The notes under the pieces: model-generated
Databases searched by the model: none
What the model was told of the DNA's origin: nothing
What the model saw: only the letters and a program-made list of their open reading frames with translations
Position numbers and translations under genes: made by a program
NCBI GenBank assembly: GCA_938002965.1
Contig: CALKZY010000019.1
Coordinates: 1 to 64,000, forward strand
Reading direction: 5' to 3'
Source of the DNA: an uncultured Acidimicrobiales bacterium
GTDB taxonomy: Bacteria; Actinomycetota; Acidimicrobiia; Acidimicrobiales; SZUA-35
DNA length: 64,000 nucleotides
Shown: piece by piece, positions 43,999-51,920 of the stretch
Layout of the letters: every line of letters starts with the position of its first letter
Position numbering within the stretch: the first letter of the stretch is position 1

Positions 43999-44790
43999 AT
44001 GGATGCAGGAGCACCGTCGCCGTCCCGCAATCGGCTTTCGTCGGTGGCCAATGCGGCCAGAGTTCTCAAGTCGTTTTCGGCGGCCAGCCCAACGTGGGGG
44101 GTCGCCGATCTCGCCGAGCGTCTTGATCTGTCGACCTCCACCGCCCACCGGCTGCTCTCGACATTGGCCGATGAAGCGATCCTGGAACAGGACCCTCGAA
44201 CGGGTCGATATCGTCTCGGCCTCTCGGTCTTCGACCTAGCGGCGGCCATGCCGACACAAAGAAGCCTGCATGAGGCCGTCCTGGTTTCCATGACCGAACT
44301 ACGAAGCCGAACAGGCGAGACGGTGCAAGTAGGTGTCCTCGACGGCCGTCAGGTGGTCTACGTCGAGCGGCTGGACAGTCCCAACACGTTGCGGGTGTTC
44401 ACCGAACTTGGCCGAAGAGCCGACGCCCACTGCACCAGCTCGGGTAAGGCCCTGCTGGCCTTCATCCCCGCTCATCAACGCGACAAGCTGTTGAAGGGTT
44501 GGAGTCTGAAGGCTCGGACCGAGCACACCATCACCGATATGGAGACCCTGCGATCTGAACTTGGCGTCATCCGGCGACGAGGCTACGCCGAGAACAGGCA
44601 AGAGTCGGAGCCCGGTGTTGTTTCGGTGGCCGCCCCAATCCGTGACCAAAGTGGCTATGCGGTGGCGTCACTGAGTCTGGCCGGTCCAGACGATCGGATG
44701 GACGCCAATCGCTCGACCTACACCGAGGTAGTCAAGTCGCTGGCCAAGACGGTGTCGTTACAGATGGGTTGGCGGGGCCGCTCCCGGTAG
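43999..44790 (+). CDS. IclR-family transcriptional regulator
   Basis: 263 residues from ATG 43999 (272 from ATG 43972, which directly follows the operator). Winged HTH: LSSVANAARVLKSFSAASPTWGVADLAERLDLSTSTAHRLLSTLADEAILEQ. Effector domain: GETVQVGVLDGRQVVYVERLDS, AHCTSSGKALLAFIP, RGYAENRQESEPGVVSVAAPIRD. IclR regulators of aromatic catabolism (PcaR, PobR, CatR-like) bind the pathway substrate. The double palindrome in its own promoter and the third copy at the other operon mark its likely targets. Confidence 0.93.
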   Translation: MDAGAPSPSRNRLSSVANAARVLKSFSAASPTWGVADLAERLDLSTSTAHRLLSTLADEAILEQDPRTGRYRLGLSVFDLAAAMPTQRSLHEAVLVSMTELRSRTGETVQVGVLDGRQVVYVERLDSPNTLRVFTELGRRADAHCTSSGKALLAFIPAHQRDKLLKGWSLKARTEHTITDMETLRSELGVIRRRGYAENRQESEPGVVSVAAPIRDQSGYAVASLSLAGPDDRMDANRSTYTEVVKSLAKTVSLQMGWRGRSR

Positions 44791-44839
44791 CGCCCACCGT
44801 CGGCTGGAGCGTCGAGAACAGCGCCGATAGTCTGACCCC

Positions 44840-45532
44840 GTGTCGAACCCAGAAAAGCCAGTAGCCCAACCTCGTTCGGGCGACGCCGACTATGACGTGT
44901 TACTTCTGGACTTCGGAGGAGTCTGTCTGCTCAACCCGGTCGAGCTTCACGCAAAGGCCGAGCGGCTGCTTGGGATGCCATCCGGGTCGTTGACATGGCT
45001 TGGCCCGCTCAACCCGTCAACCGACGAGCTTTGGCGTCGAATGATCGACGGCGACGGCGTTACCGAACGCGACTACTGGACGATGCGGGCCGCCGACGTT
45101 GGCCGGATGGCAGGCCGGAGTCTCTCTCGCTCGGAGTACATGACGTTGCTGTACGATCCACCGGGCCCGGACCTCATCCGACCGGAGGCCACCGCAGTGG
45201 TTACCGCCGCTCGACAGGCCGGCTACGGCGTGTCCGTGCTGACGAATGATATGAAAGCCTTTCATGGCGACGAGTGGGTGGCTCAGGTTGAGTTCCTGGC
45301 ACTGTGTGATCAAGTGGTGGATCTGTCCGACACCGGCCACCTCAAGCCCGACCCCAAGGGCTACGCCGCCGCCGTCTCCTCGGTGGGCGCTGAACCCGAT
45401 CGCATTCTTTTCGTCGACGATCAACCGATCAACGTCGAGGGCGCAAAGGTTGCCGGTATCGACGCTATGTGGTTTGACATTGCCGCCGCCGCCGAGGCGT
45501 GGTCCGAGGTGGCCGCCCGCCTTGGAGTTTGA
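44840..45532 (+). CDS. HAD-superfamily hydrolase (subfamily IA-like)
   Basis: 230 residues from GTG 44840, 49 bp after the IclR gene. Motif I: VLLLDFGGVCLL (nucleophile Asp; the second position is Gly-Gly as in YihX-like members). Motif II: VSVLTNDM. Motif III: Lys in LKPDPKGY. Motif IV: ILFVDDQPIN. The cap domain lies between residues 30 and 110. Phosphatase or dehalogenase activity is possible. Because the pathway probably makes an aryl phosphate, a phosphatase here would fit, but the substrate is not shown. Confidence 0.85.
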   Translation: MSNPEKPVAQPRSGDADYDVLLLDFGGVCLLNPVELHAKAERLLGMPSGSLTWLGPLNPSTDELWRRMIDGDGVTERDYWTMRAADVGRMAGRSLSRSEYMTLLYDPPGPDLIRPEATAVVTAARQAGYGVSVLTNDMKAFHGDEWVAQVEFLALCDQVVDLSDTGHLKPDPKGYAAAVSSVGAEPDRILFVDDQPINVEGAKVAGIDAMWFDIAAAAEAWSEVAARLGV

Positions 45533-45535
45533 ACG

Positions 45536-46351
45536 TCAATCGACGCTGAAGGACACAGCTGGAAGTGGTGAACCAGTGAGTCGGTATGTCGCTTTGGCCG
45601 CCACGTCGAATGGGGCGGTCAGTCCGCCGGTGAAGACGATCTGATCGGCCCCCAACGTCAAGCCTTCGACTGCCATTGCTCGAACAAACCAGGCCACCGC
45701 TTCCAACGGGGAATCCATGGCATTTGAGCCGACACCGTTGCGAGTCTCGTAGTCATCGGTGAAGCTCACTGACAACTCGGTAGGCCCGCCGCTACTCCCG
45801 ACTCGCAGTTCCTCCGCTGACACGAATTGCCCGACGGCGACGGCGGCACTGGACGAGTTGTCGGCAGTGTTATCAAGGGCGTCGAATGAGAACGATGGGA
45901 AGCGAGGGTCTACCACTTCTAGCCCCAAAGCCCAGTGACCACCGAGTTCGGCGATGTCGTCGGCGGTCACGTCGACTCCACTGATGTCGGACGGACACCG
46001 CCACACCAGCTCCGGTTCCACCTTGGGATGAATGAACGCCGTCAGATCGAGATGCTGTGGTTGCTGCAGGATCTGCGATTGCCATAGCGTGCCCCAGTTC
46101 GGTCGGTTCACGCCTAGAGCCCGCCGCATCGCTGCCGAGGTCCAGCCCAGCTTCCAACCAACCTGGATCTCACCCGCTGAGCTGCGCAGCGCATCGGTGG
46201 CCCGTGCCACCTGTCGAGCTCCATCCCAGTCAAGATCGGGGAATCGCTTGGTCAACAAGTGCACCGGTTGTGCTTGTTTGGCTGCTCGGTATAACTCATC
46301 GGCCAGTAGTTGTGGGTTGAACTTGGTTGGCTCATCGCCGTTACTGGCCAT
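45536..46351 (-). CDS. 2-keto-4-pentenoate hydratase / oxalocrotonate decarboxylase-like enzyme
   Basis: 271 residues, third FAH-like relative in the region: EIQVGWKLGWTSAAMRRALGVNRPNWGTLW, FIHPKVEPELVWRCPSDISGVDVTADDIAELGGHWALGLEVVDPRFPSFSFDALDNTADNSS, GLTLGADQIVFTGGLTAPF. The EPELV block is kept, but the second Glu region is less typical (GLEVVDPRF), so the reaction may differ from the two enzymes of the main operon. It converges on the HAD gene with a 3-base gap. Confidence 0.75.
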   Translation of the reverse strand: MASNGDEPTKFNPQLLADELYRAAKQAQPVHLLTKRFPDLDWDGARQVARATDALRSSAGEIQVGWKLGWTSAAMRRALGVNRPNWGTLWQSQILQQPQHLDLTAFIHPKVEPELVWRCPSDISGVDVTADDIAELGGHWALGLEVVDPRFPSFSFDALDNTADNSSSAAVAVGQFVSAEELRVGSSGGPTELSVSFTDDYETRNGVGSNAMDSPLEAVAWFVRAMAVEGLTLGADQIVFTGGLTAPFDVAAKATYRLTGSPLPAVSFSVD

Positions 46352-46865
46352 TGGGTGGCTCCTGTGAGTTCGTGGATCTAACCCGAAGGTTGTCGATTGT
46401 GTGGTGTACGTCGGTCCAACAGTTGGCCCGACTAGCCGCCGATTGGGTATCGAAGTGAACTGTCCGCATGCCGAGGGAATCTGCTACGGCGATGTTGTCC
46501 AAGTTGTCGTCAACCAGGAGTGTCTGATTCGCTCGGCAACCGGTGACCAGCAGGCACCGTTGAAACGCTCGCCGGTCCGGTTTGAAGATCCCGTTGTCGG
46601 ATCCAATGATCGTGTGATCGGTGACATCGGTCAGTTCCAGGCCTACCAACCAGGCTCGTTCAAGTTCATTGCTGAGAATGACGGTGGTCAGTCCAATGGC
46701 TTGGGCCGTGGCCATGGCATGCACGGCTTCAGGCCGGATAACTTCCGACAGTTGTCTCGACGTCGAGGCGTCGCCTGAATCCCGACCGTGGATCTGGGAG
46801 GCAATCAACTCGCCCGAGGATTTTGTGCAGACGCCGTCGAAGTCCAAGATGAGGGCAGCGGTCAT
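46341..46865 (-). CDS. HAD-superfamily hydrolase (second copy)
   Basis: 174 residues from ATG 46865 (MTAALILDFDGVCTKSS); the long upstream reading is a shadow of the plus-strand pseudogene. Motif I DFDGV, motif II TTVILSNEL, motif III IFKPDRRAF, motif IV TLLVDDNLDN. Short, with almost no cap. Overlaps the hydratase-like gene by 11 bases, so the two are one transcription unit. A pair of HADs around the dioxygenase genes is notable. Confidence 0.8.
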   Translation of the reverse strand: MTAALILDFDGVCTKSSGELIASQIHGRDSGDASTSRQLSEVIRPEAVHAMATAQAIGLTTVILSNELERAWLVGLELTDVTDHTIIGSDNGIFKPDRRAFQRCLLVTGCRANQTLLVDDNLDNIAVADSLGMRTVHFDTQSAASRANCWTDVHHTIDNLRVRSTNSQEPPNGQ

Positions 46866-46922
46866 GTGATCACTGTGCCACATGCCCGAGCGCGGCACAC
46901 CTGGCCGCTGGGAGCTTGGTGG

Positions 46923-47828
46923 TTGAACAGGGCGACGACTTTGGAGAAACTGATAGTTAGACCGCCCATTGACCTTTCCGCTCAGCGGGACCCCGACGCC
47001 ATCTTCGCTGGAGCCATGTTCCCGCTTCAAGAAGCCAAGGTGGTCGACGGCAAGTATGTTCTCAACGGGCGATGGCGGTGGGCCAGCGGTTGCATGTCCG
47101 CTGACCGCATCGGGGTGGGGATTGTTCCCGACTTCGATGGTGCGCTGCCTCGCATGGCGGTCATGCCCGCATCGGCCGTCCAGATAGACCGTGATACCTG
47201 GGACGTGCACGGCATGTCGGGGACCGGGACCTTTGACATCGTGGTCGACAATGTCGTGGTGGATCCGAACTGGACGTTTGTTCGGGGAGGAGGGCTGACC
47301 CCCGAGGGTCCGTTCTTCCGCTACCCGACGATTACGATCGCCGCTCAGGTGCTGGCTGTCACCTCGCTGGGCATCGCCAACGAGGCACTTCGTCTGGTGA
47401 CCGAAGCGGCGTCAGCTGACGCCGCCGGCACTACCACCGGGGCTCCCGGTATAGGGGACCGCGAGTACGTGCAAATCGAGATGGCCAAAGCCGACGCCCG
47501 ACTCCGAGCTGCCCGGCTGTTCTTCTACGACCCGATCGACCTCGCCTGGGGGAAGTTGCTGAGAGGTGAGGATCTTGACACCGAGATCCGCCGCCAGTTA
47601 CGACTGTCGTGCGCCCATGTCACCCGGGAGTGCGCTGCGGTGGTCGATGCCGCCTACGCCGTGTCGGGGATGGCGTCGGCTGAAAACGCCAATCAGCTGT
47701 CGAGGTGCTAGCGCGACGCTCACCTACCGACCCAACATGCCTTCATGGGGGAGGAAACGTACAAAGACGCCGGGGCGGTGATGTTCGGGCGTCAACTCGG
47801 GCCGGGCTTCCTAGGTGTTCCCCGATGA
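46923..47828 (+). pseudogene. Acyl-CoA-dehydrogenase-like flavin monooxygenase (HsaA-type), truncated and interrupted
   Basis: In one frame the reading gives DLSAQRDPDAIFAGAMFPLQ, VLNGRWRWASGCMSADRIGVG, DTWDVHGMSGTGTFDIVVDNVVVD and LRLSCAHVTRECAAVVDAAY, then TAG (47709-47711). The same frame continues RDAHLPTQHAFMGEETYKDAG to TGA 47826-47828. Family members have WRD at this point, so a single TGG to TAG change interrupts it. The first 100 or so residues are also absent. HsaA/HpaB-like group-D flavin monooxygenases hydroxylate phenols. It is thus a lost enzyme of a related aromatic pathway, or part of one. Confidence 0.8.
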
Positions 47829-49091
47829 CCGACACCACCGATAGCGTGCAGCCGCCGCCCCGGCGCAACTCGCGGCCGCGGCGGCCAGCAACCAGTAGAC
47901 AAGGTCGAAACCGCCAACGGCATCGGCGATAATTCCCGCTGACTGGGCTGACACCATCGACACCAATGCGTAGATGATCGTCATTGCTCCGAAGGCAGTG
48001 GCAAAAGCGCGGCCCTCAAGATGGTCACGCACTGCGGCCGCAGTCAACGGCGGAACACTAAATGAACCAACGCCGAACAGCACGACGGCAATGGCCGTCC
48101 ACGGCTCGGAACCCACCGTCAACAGTCCGGAGGCCACTGCCGACATGGAACAGGCGATGACCATCGTGATGTCTCGACCGATTCGATCCGACAGGCGACC
48201 GAGTATCAGTGGGCCAGGAACGGCGGCAACGGCAAAGGCCGAGAAAAGATTGTTGACGTGCGTTCGGGTGTAGCCAGCGTCTTCTTCCATGGCCACGCCG
48301 AGGAAGGCGACCCACGAGCCAGCGAGCAAGGCAAAAACACCATAAGTGACTAGTAGAAGCGCCCAGCTTGGGATTCTGCGGAGACCGGAAAGGTCGATGA
48401 TCGGGGCTCGTGCAGCCGGCGCCGCCGCTGGCGTCGGTGTAACTGATGACGTCGGTAGTCGGTGGGCTCTGAGTCGCCGGGCAACCAGGGCGGCGGCGGC
48501 GAAAACGAGAACGGCGATCAGCGCTTCGACCCCGAAGATCAGCCGCCACGCTCCTTCATCGTCAACGACCCTTCGATACAGCGTTGTTCCCTGGCTGACC
48601 AACAGCAGGCCAAGGCCCATGGACGCGGTCAGCGCCCCCATCACCAGACCGCGATGCTGATCCGTCATTCGAGAGGTGGCGATGGTCGGTGCCGGGACCC
48701 AGATACCGGCTCCGGCGAGACCGGCCGTGAACACCCCGGCCGCCAGAGTCAACAGGTTGGGAGCGGCGGCCATTGCGCCGAGAGCAACGGCGCTGAGGGC
48801 CAGCCCGGCCTGCAACAACGTCAGCGGCTCGACCCGAGCAGAGATCGCTGTGACGCCGATGACACCCAGCATGTATCCGGCAAAATAGGACGCCCCGAGA
48901 AACCCGGCGCCGGTGAACGAGCCGATCAGGTCGTCCTGGATGGCGGGCAGCAGCACCGAGTAGCTGAAGCGGCCGAATATGTGGGACACAACTACGCTGG
49001 CGCATGTGGCGGCCGCGACAACCAGGCCAATCCTGGCCGTGGCCGGCGGCGCCGAGTCGGCCGCCGCACCATCGCTGCTATCTCGGCTCAT
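47811..49091 (-). CDS. MFS transporter
   Basis: 426 residues from ATG 49091 (ATG 49106 is an alternative). About 12 helices: ARIGLVVAAATCASVVVSHIF, GAGFLGASYFAGYMLGVIGVTAI, and so on. ILGRLSDRIGRDITMVIACSMSAVASG carries the MFS loop motif between TM8 and TM9, and STEAM-like helix packing motifs occur in the N-half. Related to YbfB/CynX-like exporters and unknown actinobacterial MFS genes. Its 3' end overlaps the flavin monooxygenase pseudogene by 18 bases on the other strand. Confidence 0.85.
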   Translation of the reverse strand: MSRDSSDGAAADSAPPATARIGLVVAAATCASVVVSHIFGRFSYSVLLPAIQDDLIGSFTGAGFLGASYFAGYMLGVIGVTAISARVEPLTLLQAGLALSAVALGAMAAAPNLLTLAAGVFTAGLAGAGIWVPAPTIATSRMTDQHRGLVMGALTASMGLGLLLVSQGTTLYRRVVDDEGAWRLIFGVEALIAVLVFAAAALVARRLRAHRLPTSSVTPTPAAAPAARAPIIDLSGLRRIPSWALLLVTYGVFALLAGSWVAFLGVAMEEDAGYTRTHVNNLFSAFAVAAVPGPLILGRLSDRIGRDITMVIACSMSAVASGLLTVGSEPWTAIAVVLFGVGSFSVPPLTAAAVRDHLEGRAFATAFGAMTIIYALVSMVSAQSAGIIADAVGGFDLVYWLLAAAAASCAGAAAARYRWCRSSGNT

Positions 49092-49204
49092 CGATTCTCT
49101 ACTCATCGCTCGTGCGAGCGCCCGTGTTGCACTAGGCGGGGGTAGCGGCAGAACCGAGATCCTGGAGGCGCGCCGGGAGAATCTCTTGGGGGGGGACCGA
49201 TTAG

Positions 49205-50893
49205 CTAGATCCAAATGATGCGCTGGGCATCGTCATGCCAGTCCTGATACCGGGGCATGTACTTGGCATCGACGTTGTGACGCTTCGTCTTCAAGGTCGG
49301 AGTCAACAGATCGTTGTCCTCCGACCAGACAACCGTGTCGACGATGATGGTCGAAACCTTCAGGTGGCCGAGTTGTTCGGCGTTGAGCTGGTCCAAGGTT
49401 TCGGCTAGCGAGACTGCCACCGCCTCGCGGTCAGCTGCCTGGCCGGTCTCGGACAAATTGATCATGGCGATCGGCTGGGGGATTCCCATACCGACGACAG
49501 CCACAACTTCGACGTGGTCGTTGGTGCTCAGGACTTCTTCCATGGGGTTTGGTGTGACGAACTCACCCTTGGCGGTCTTGAACGTGTCCTTGACCCGACC
49601 GATGACCCGCACGTAGCCGCTGGAGTCCTTGGTTCCCTTGTCACCACTGTGATACCAGCCGTCTCGTACTACCTCGGCGGTCAACTCAGGCTCTTTGTAG
49701 TAACCGGCCATCAGGTACGGCGTCTTCATGAGGATCTCGCCGGTTTCGGGCTCGATGGCGATCTCGCACCCTGGGTAGGCCACGCCGACGCTGTCCATCG
49801 GCGAATCCGGATTCGGGCCGGAACAGATCGCACCACAGGTCTCCGTGGCCCCATATCCCTCGATCAGGTGAGCGTCGAAAAGGGCGAAGAACTCCTTGAT
49901 GTGTGCCGGTGTTATTGCCGCTCCAGTGCCGTAGATGACGGCGTCGCGCATGCCCATGGCTGTCTTCAGCTTGGTCTTGACGACCTTCGATACGCCAGGG
50001 ATTCGGAGCAGCTGCCGAAGACGCTTCTCTGGGATCTTTTGAGTAATGGCTTGGTGGTAACGAGTCCAGATACGGGGAACAGCGAAGAAGATGGTGGGCT
50101 GGGCCGCCTCGAGATTTGCCGGGAACGTGTCGAGATTCTCGGCAAAGTAGACGACGCCTCCGGTTGCGAGGCTGAAGGTGACATCGGTGATGCGAGCCGC
50201 TATGTGATTGAGAGGCAGGTACGAGATGACTTTGTGGTCCGGATACCGGTAGAAGCCGAGAAAGCCCGTCTCCATTTCGTCTTTGAGAATTGCCGCCGGG
50301 GAGCGGTGGTAGTGCATCGCCCCTTTGGGTTTGCCGGTTGTGCCCGACGTGTAGAGGATCGACCAGGTGCTGTCGGGGTCCGGTGTCGGGTTCCCTTCCA
50401 GAGCCTCATGTTCAGCCACCAACGAGTCCCAACCGAGGCCCTCTGTGACTGCAGCTGAGTGGGTGTAGCGGGGAAAGCGAATCATCGGCATGTCATCGGG
50501 GATTGCCTCGGCGCGGTCACCCCATTTGTCGAGCTTGCCTACGAACAACGCTTTGATGTCGCTGATGTTGATGACGTCCTGAAGCTGATCGGCCGGCAAC
50601 GTCGGATAGTACGGCACCGAAACGAATCCGCCCATGTGACAGACCAGGTCGGCCATGAACCAGTGGGCGCAGTTCTTCGACAGGATGCCGACGTGGTCTC
50701 CAGCCGTAAGTCCCATGGAACGCAGGGCGGTAACGATGGAGCGGGCCTGGTAGCCGGCCTCAAAGAAGGTGTAGGTGATGAAGTCGTCACCGACCGGCTG
50801 TTTGAGCCAAACGTCGTCGGGTCGGGTCGACTCCCAGTGATAGAAGTACTCGACCATTGTGTCGAAGCTTCGGTATTCCGAGATTTGAGCCAT
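49205..50893 (-). CDS. AMP-dependent long-chain acyl-CoA synthetase
   Basis: 562 residues from ATG 50893 (MAQISEYRSFDTMVEYFYHWESTRPDDVWLKQP). ATP motif WSILYTSGTTGKPKGAMHYHRS, second motif YGATETCGAICSGP, adenylate motif GEILMKTPYLMAGYYKEPELTAEVVRDGWYHSGDKGTKDSSGYVRVIGRVKDTFKTAKGEFV. It resembles long-chain FACL proteins (FadD15-like) of Actinobacteria: activates a fatty or aryl acid to its CoA thioester through an acyl-AMP. Followed upstream by an enoyl-CoA hydratase gene on the same strand, so a beta-oxidation unit is likely. Confidence 0.92.
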   Translation of the reverse strand: MAQISEYRSFDTMVEYFYHWESTRPDDVWLKQPVGDDFITYTFFEAGYQARSIVTALRSMGLTAGDHVGILSKNCAHWFMADLVCHMGGFVSVPYYPTLPADQLQDVINISDIKALFVGKLDKWGDRAEAIPDDMPMIRFPRYTHSAAVTEGLGWDSLVAEHEALEGNPTPDPDSTWSILYTSGTTGKPKGAMHYHRSPAAILKDEMETGFLGFYRYPDHKVISYLPLNHIAARITDVTFSLATGGVVYFAENLDTFPANLEAAQPTIFFAVPRIWTRYHQAITQKIPEKRLRQLLRIPGVSKVVKTKLKTAMGMRDAVIYGTGAAITPAHIKEFFALFDAHLIEGYGATETCGAICSGPNPDSPMDSVGVAYPGCEIAIEPETGEILMKTPYLMAGYYKEPELTAEVVRDGWYHSGDKGTKDSSGYVRVIGRVKDTFKTAKGEFVTPNPMEEVLSTNDHVEVVAVVGMGIPQPIAMINLSETGQAADREAVAVSLAETLDQLNAEQLGHLKVSTIIVDTVVWSEDNDLLTPTLKTKRHNVDAKYMPRYQDWHDDAQRIIWI

Positions 50894-50963
50894 TGCCGCT
50901 GCCTTCACTGAACGTACGCCAACCACGTGCTGGTGGCACTCACAGCCAACCTATCACTGCTCG

Positions 50964-51791
50964 CTACCGTCCTTTGAATACCGGCACCCTGCGTTCAGCA
51001 AAGGCCGTGCGCCCTTCAACATGATCTTCGGTGGCGGCCGACCGGCGAAGGTTGACCACTTCGCTGTCCAGACAGTCGAACAGCTCACCGTCGACGGCTC
51101 GGTTGATGTTCTCTTTTACCGCAGCGTTGGCCAGTCGGGGGCCATTGGCCAGGCGACGGGCTAAACGTAACCAAGTCTCCTCGAAGTCTTCAGATGACAC
51201 GGACCAGTTGATCAGCCCGAGTTCGAGGGCCTCTGCCATAGTCAGCTTTTCGGACAGATACATGAGTTCTTTGGCTTTCGCCGGCCCGACTAAGCGAGTC
51301 AGAAACCAGTTGATGCCGTAGTCGCCTGACAAACCAACCTTGGTGAAAGCAGTCGTCATGATGGCGGTGTCGACTGCGATTCTGAGGTCGCAGGACAACG
51401 CCAAGCCCATGCCGGCTCCCGCCGCCGGGCCGGTGAGAACGGCGAGCGACGGCTTGGCCATGGTGAACATCACCGCGCTGGTGGCGCGGGTGCTGAGTTG
51501 TTGGTTGGCTACCACCTGCTCATAGGAGACCTCGGGTGGGGGAGCGCTGGACCCATCGGCCATGCGTCTTACGTCGCCGCCGGCACAGAAGGCGCCGCCG
51601 GCGCCCGTCAGTACAACACACCCGACGTCGTCAGCTCGTTCACCCTCGGCTAGAGCCGCGCTGAGTCCGCTCCACATCTCCGGCAGCATGGCGTTACGTC
51701 GTTCTGGGCGGTCCAGGGTTATGACTAGGACGCCGTCGCCATCGACCTCGGCATTGACATGGTCGGTCTCGGTATCGATTCTTCGGGTCAT
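50964..51791 (-). CDS. Enoyl-CoA hydratase/isomerase family protein
   Basis: 275 residues from ATG 51791. Crotonase fold: VLVITLDRPERRNAMLPEMWSGL, oxyanion hole block GCVVLTGAGGAFCAGGDVRRM (CAGGD), and second oxyanion/helix KPSLAVLTGPAAGAGMGLALSCDLRIA. The Glu in catalytic helix: VGLSGDYGINWFLTRLVG has Asp/Tyr in place of the usual Glu, so dehydration or isomerase activity may differ from canonical hydratases. Acts on acyl-CoA esters in the cytosol, beside the acyl-CoA synthetase. Confidence 0.88.
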   Translation of the reverse strand: MTRRIDTETDHVNAEVDGDGVLVITLDRPERRNAMLPEMWSGLSAALAEGERADDVGCVVLTGAGGAFCAGGDVRRMADGSSAPPPEVSYEQVVANQQLSTRATSAVMFTMAKPSLAVLTGPAAGAGMGLALSCDLRIAVDTAIMTTAFTKVGLSGDYGINWFLTRLVGPAKAKELMYLSEKLTMAEALELGLINWSVSSEDFEETWLRLARRLANGPRLANAAVKENINRAVDGELFDCLDSEVVNLRRSAATEDHVEGRTAFAERRVPVFKGR

Positions 51792-51920
51792 GGCTCGGCT
51801 CAACTCCTGCTGTTCGGATCGGGAGTGCACTCCACAACATAGACCGTTCCGCCCGACGGCTCCCATACGAAACCGTGACCGATCACCGAAGACCAGGACT
51901 GCGGTAGGTCAAGCTGTCGC

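Noticed and set aside
46341..47210. A 289-residue HAD protein with a long N-terminus
   Set aside because: The first 115 residues are the antisense shadow of the flavin monooxygenase pseudogene; ATG 46865 gives a normal HAD start.
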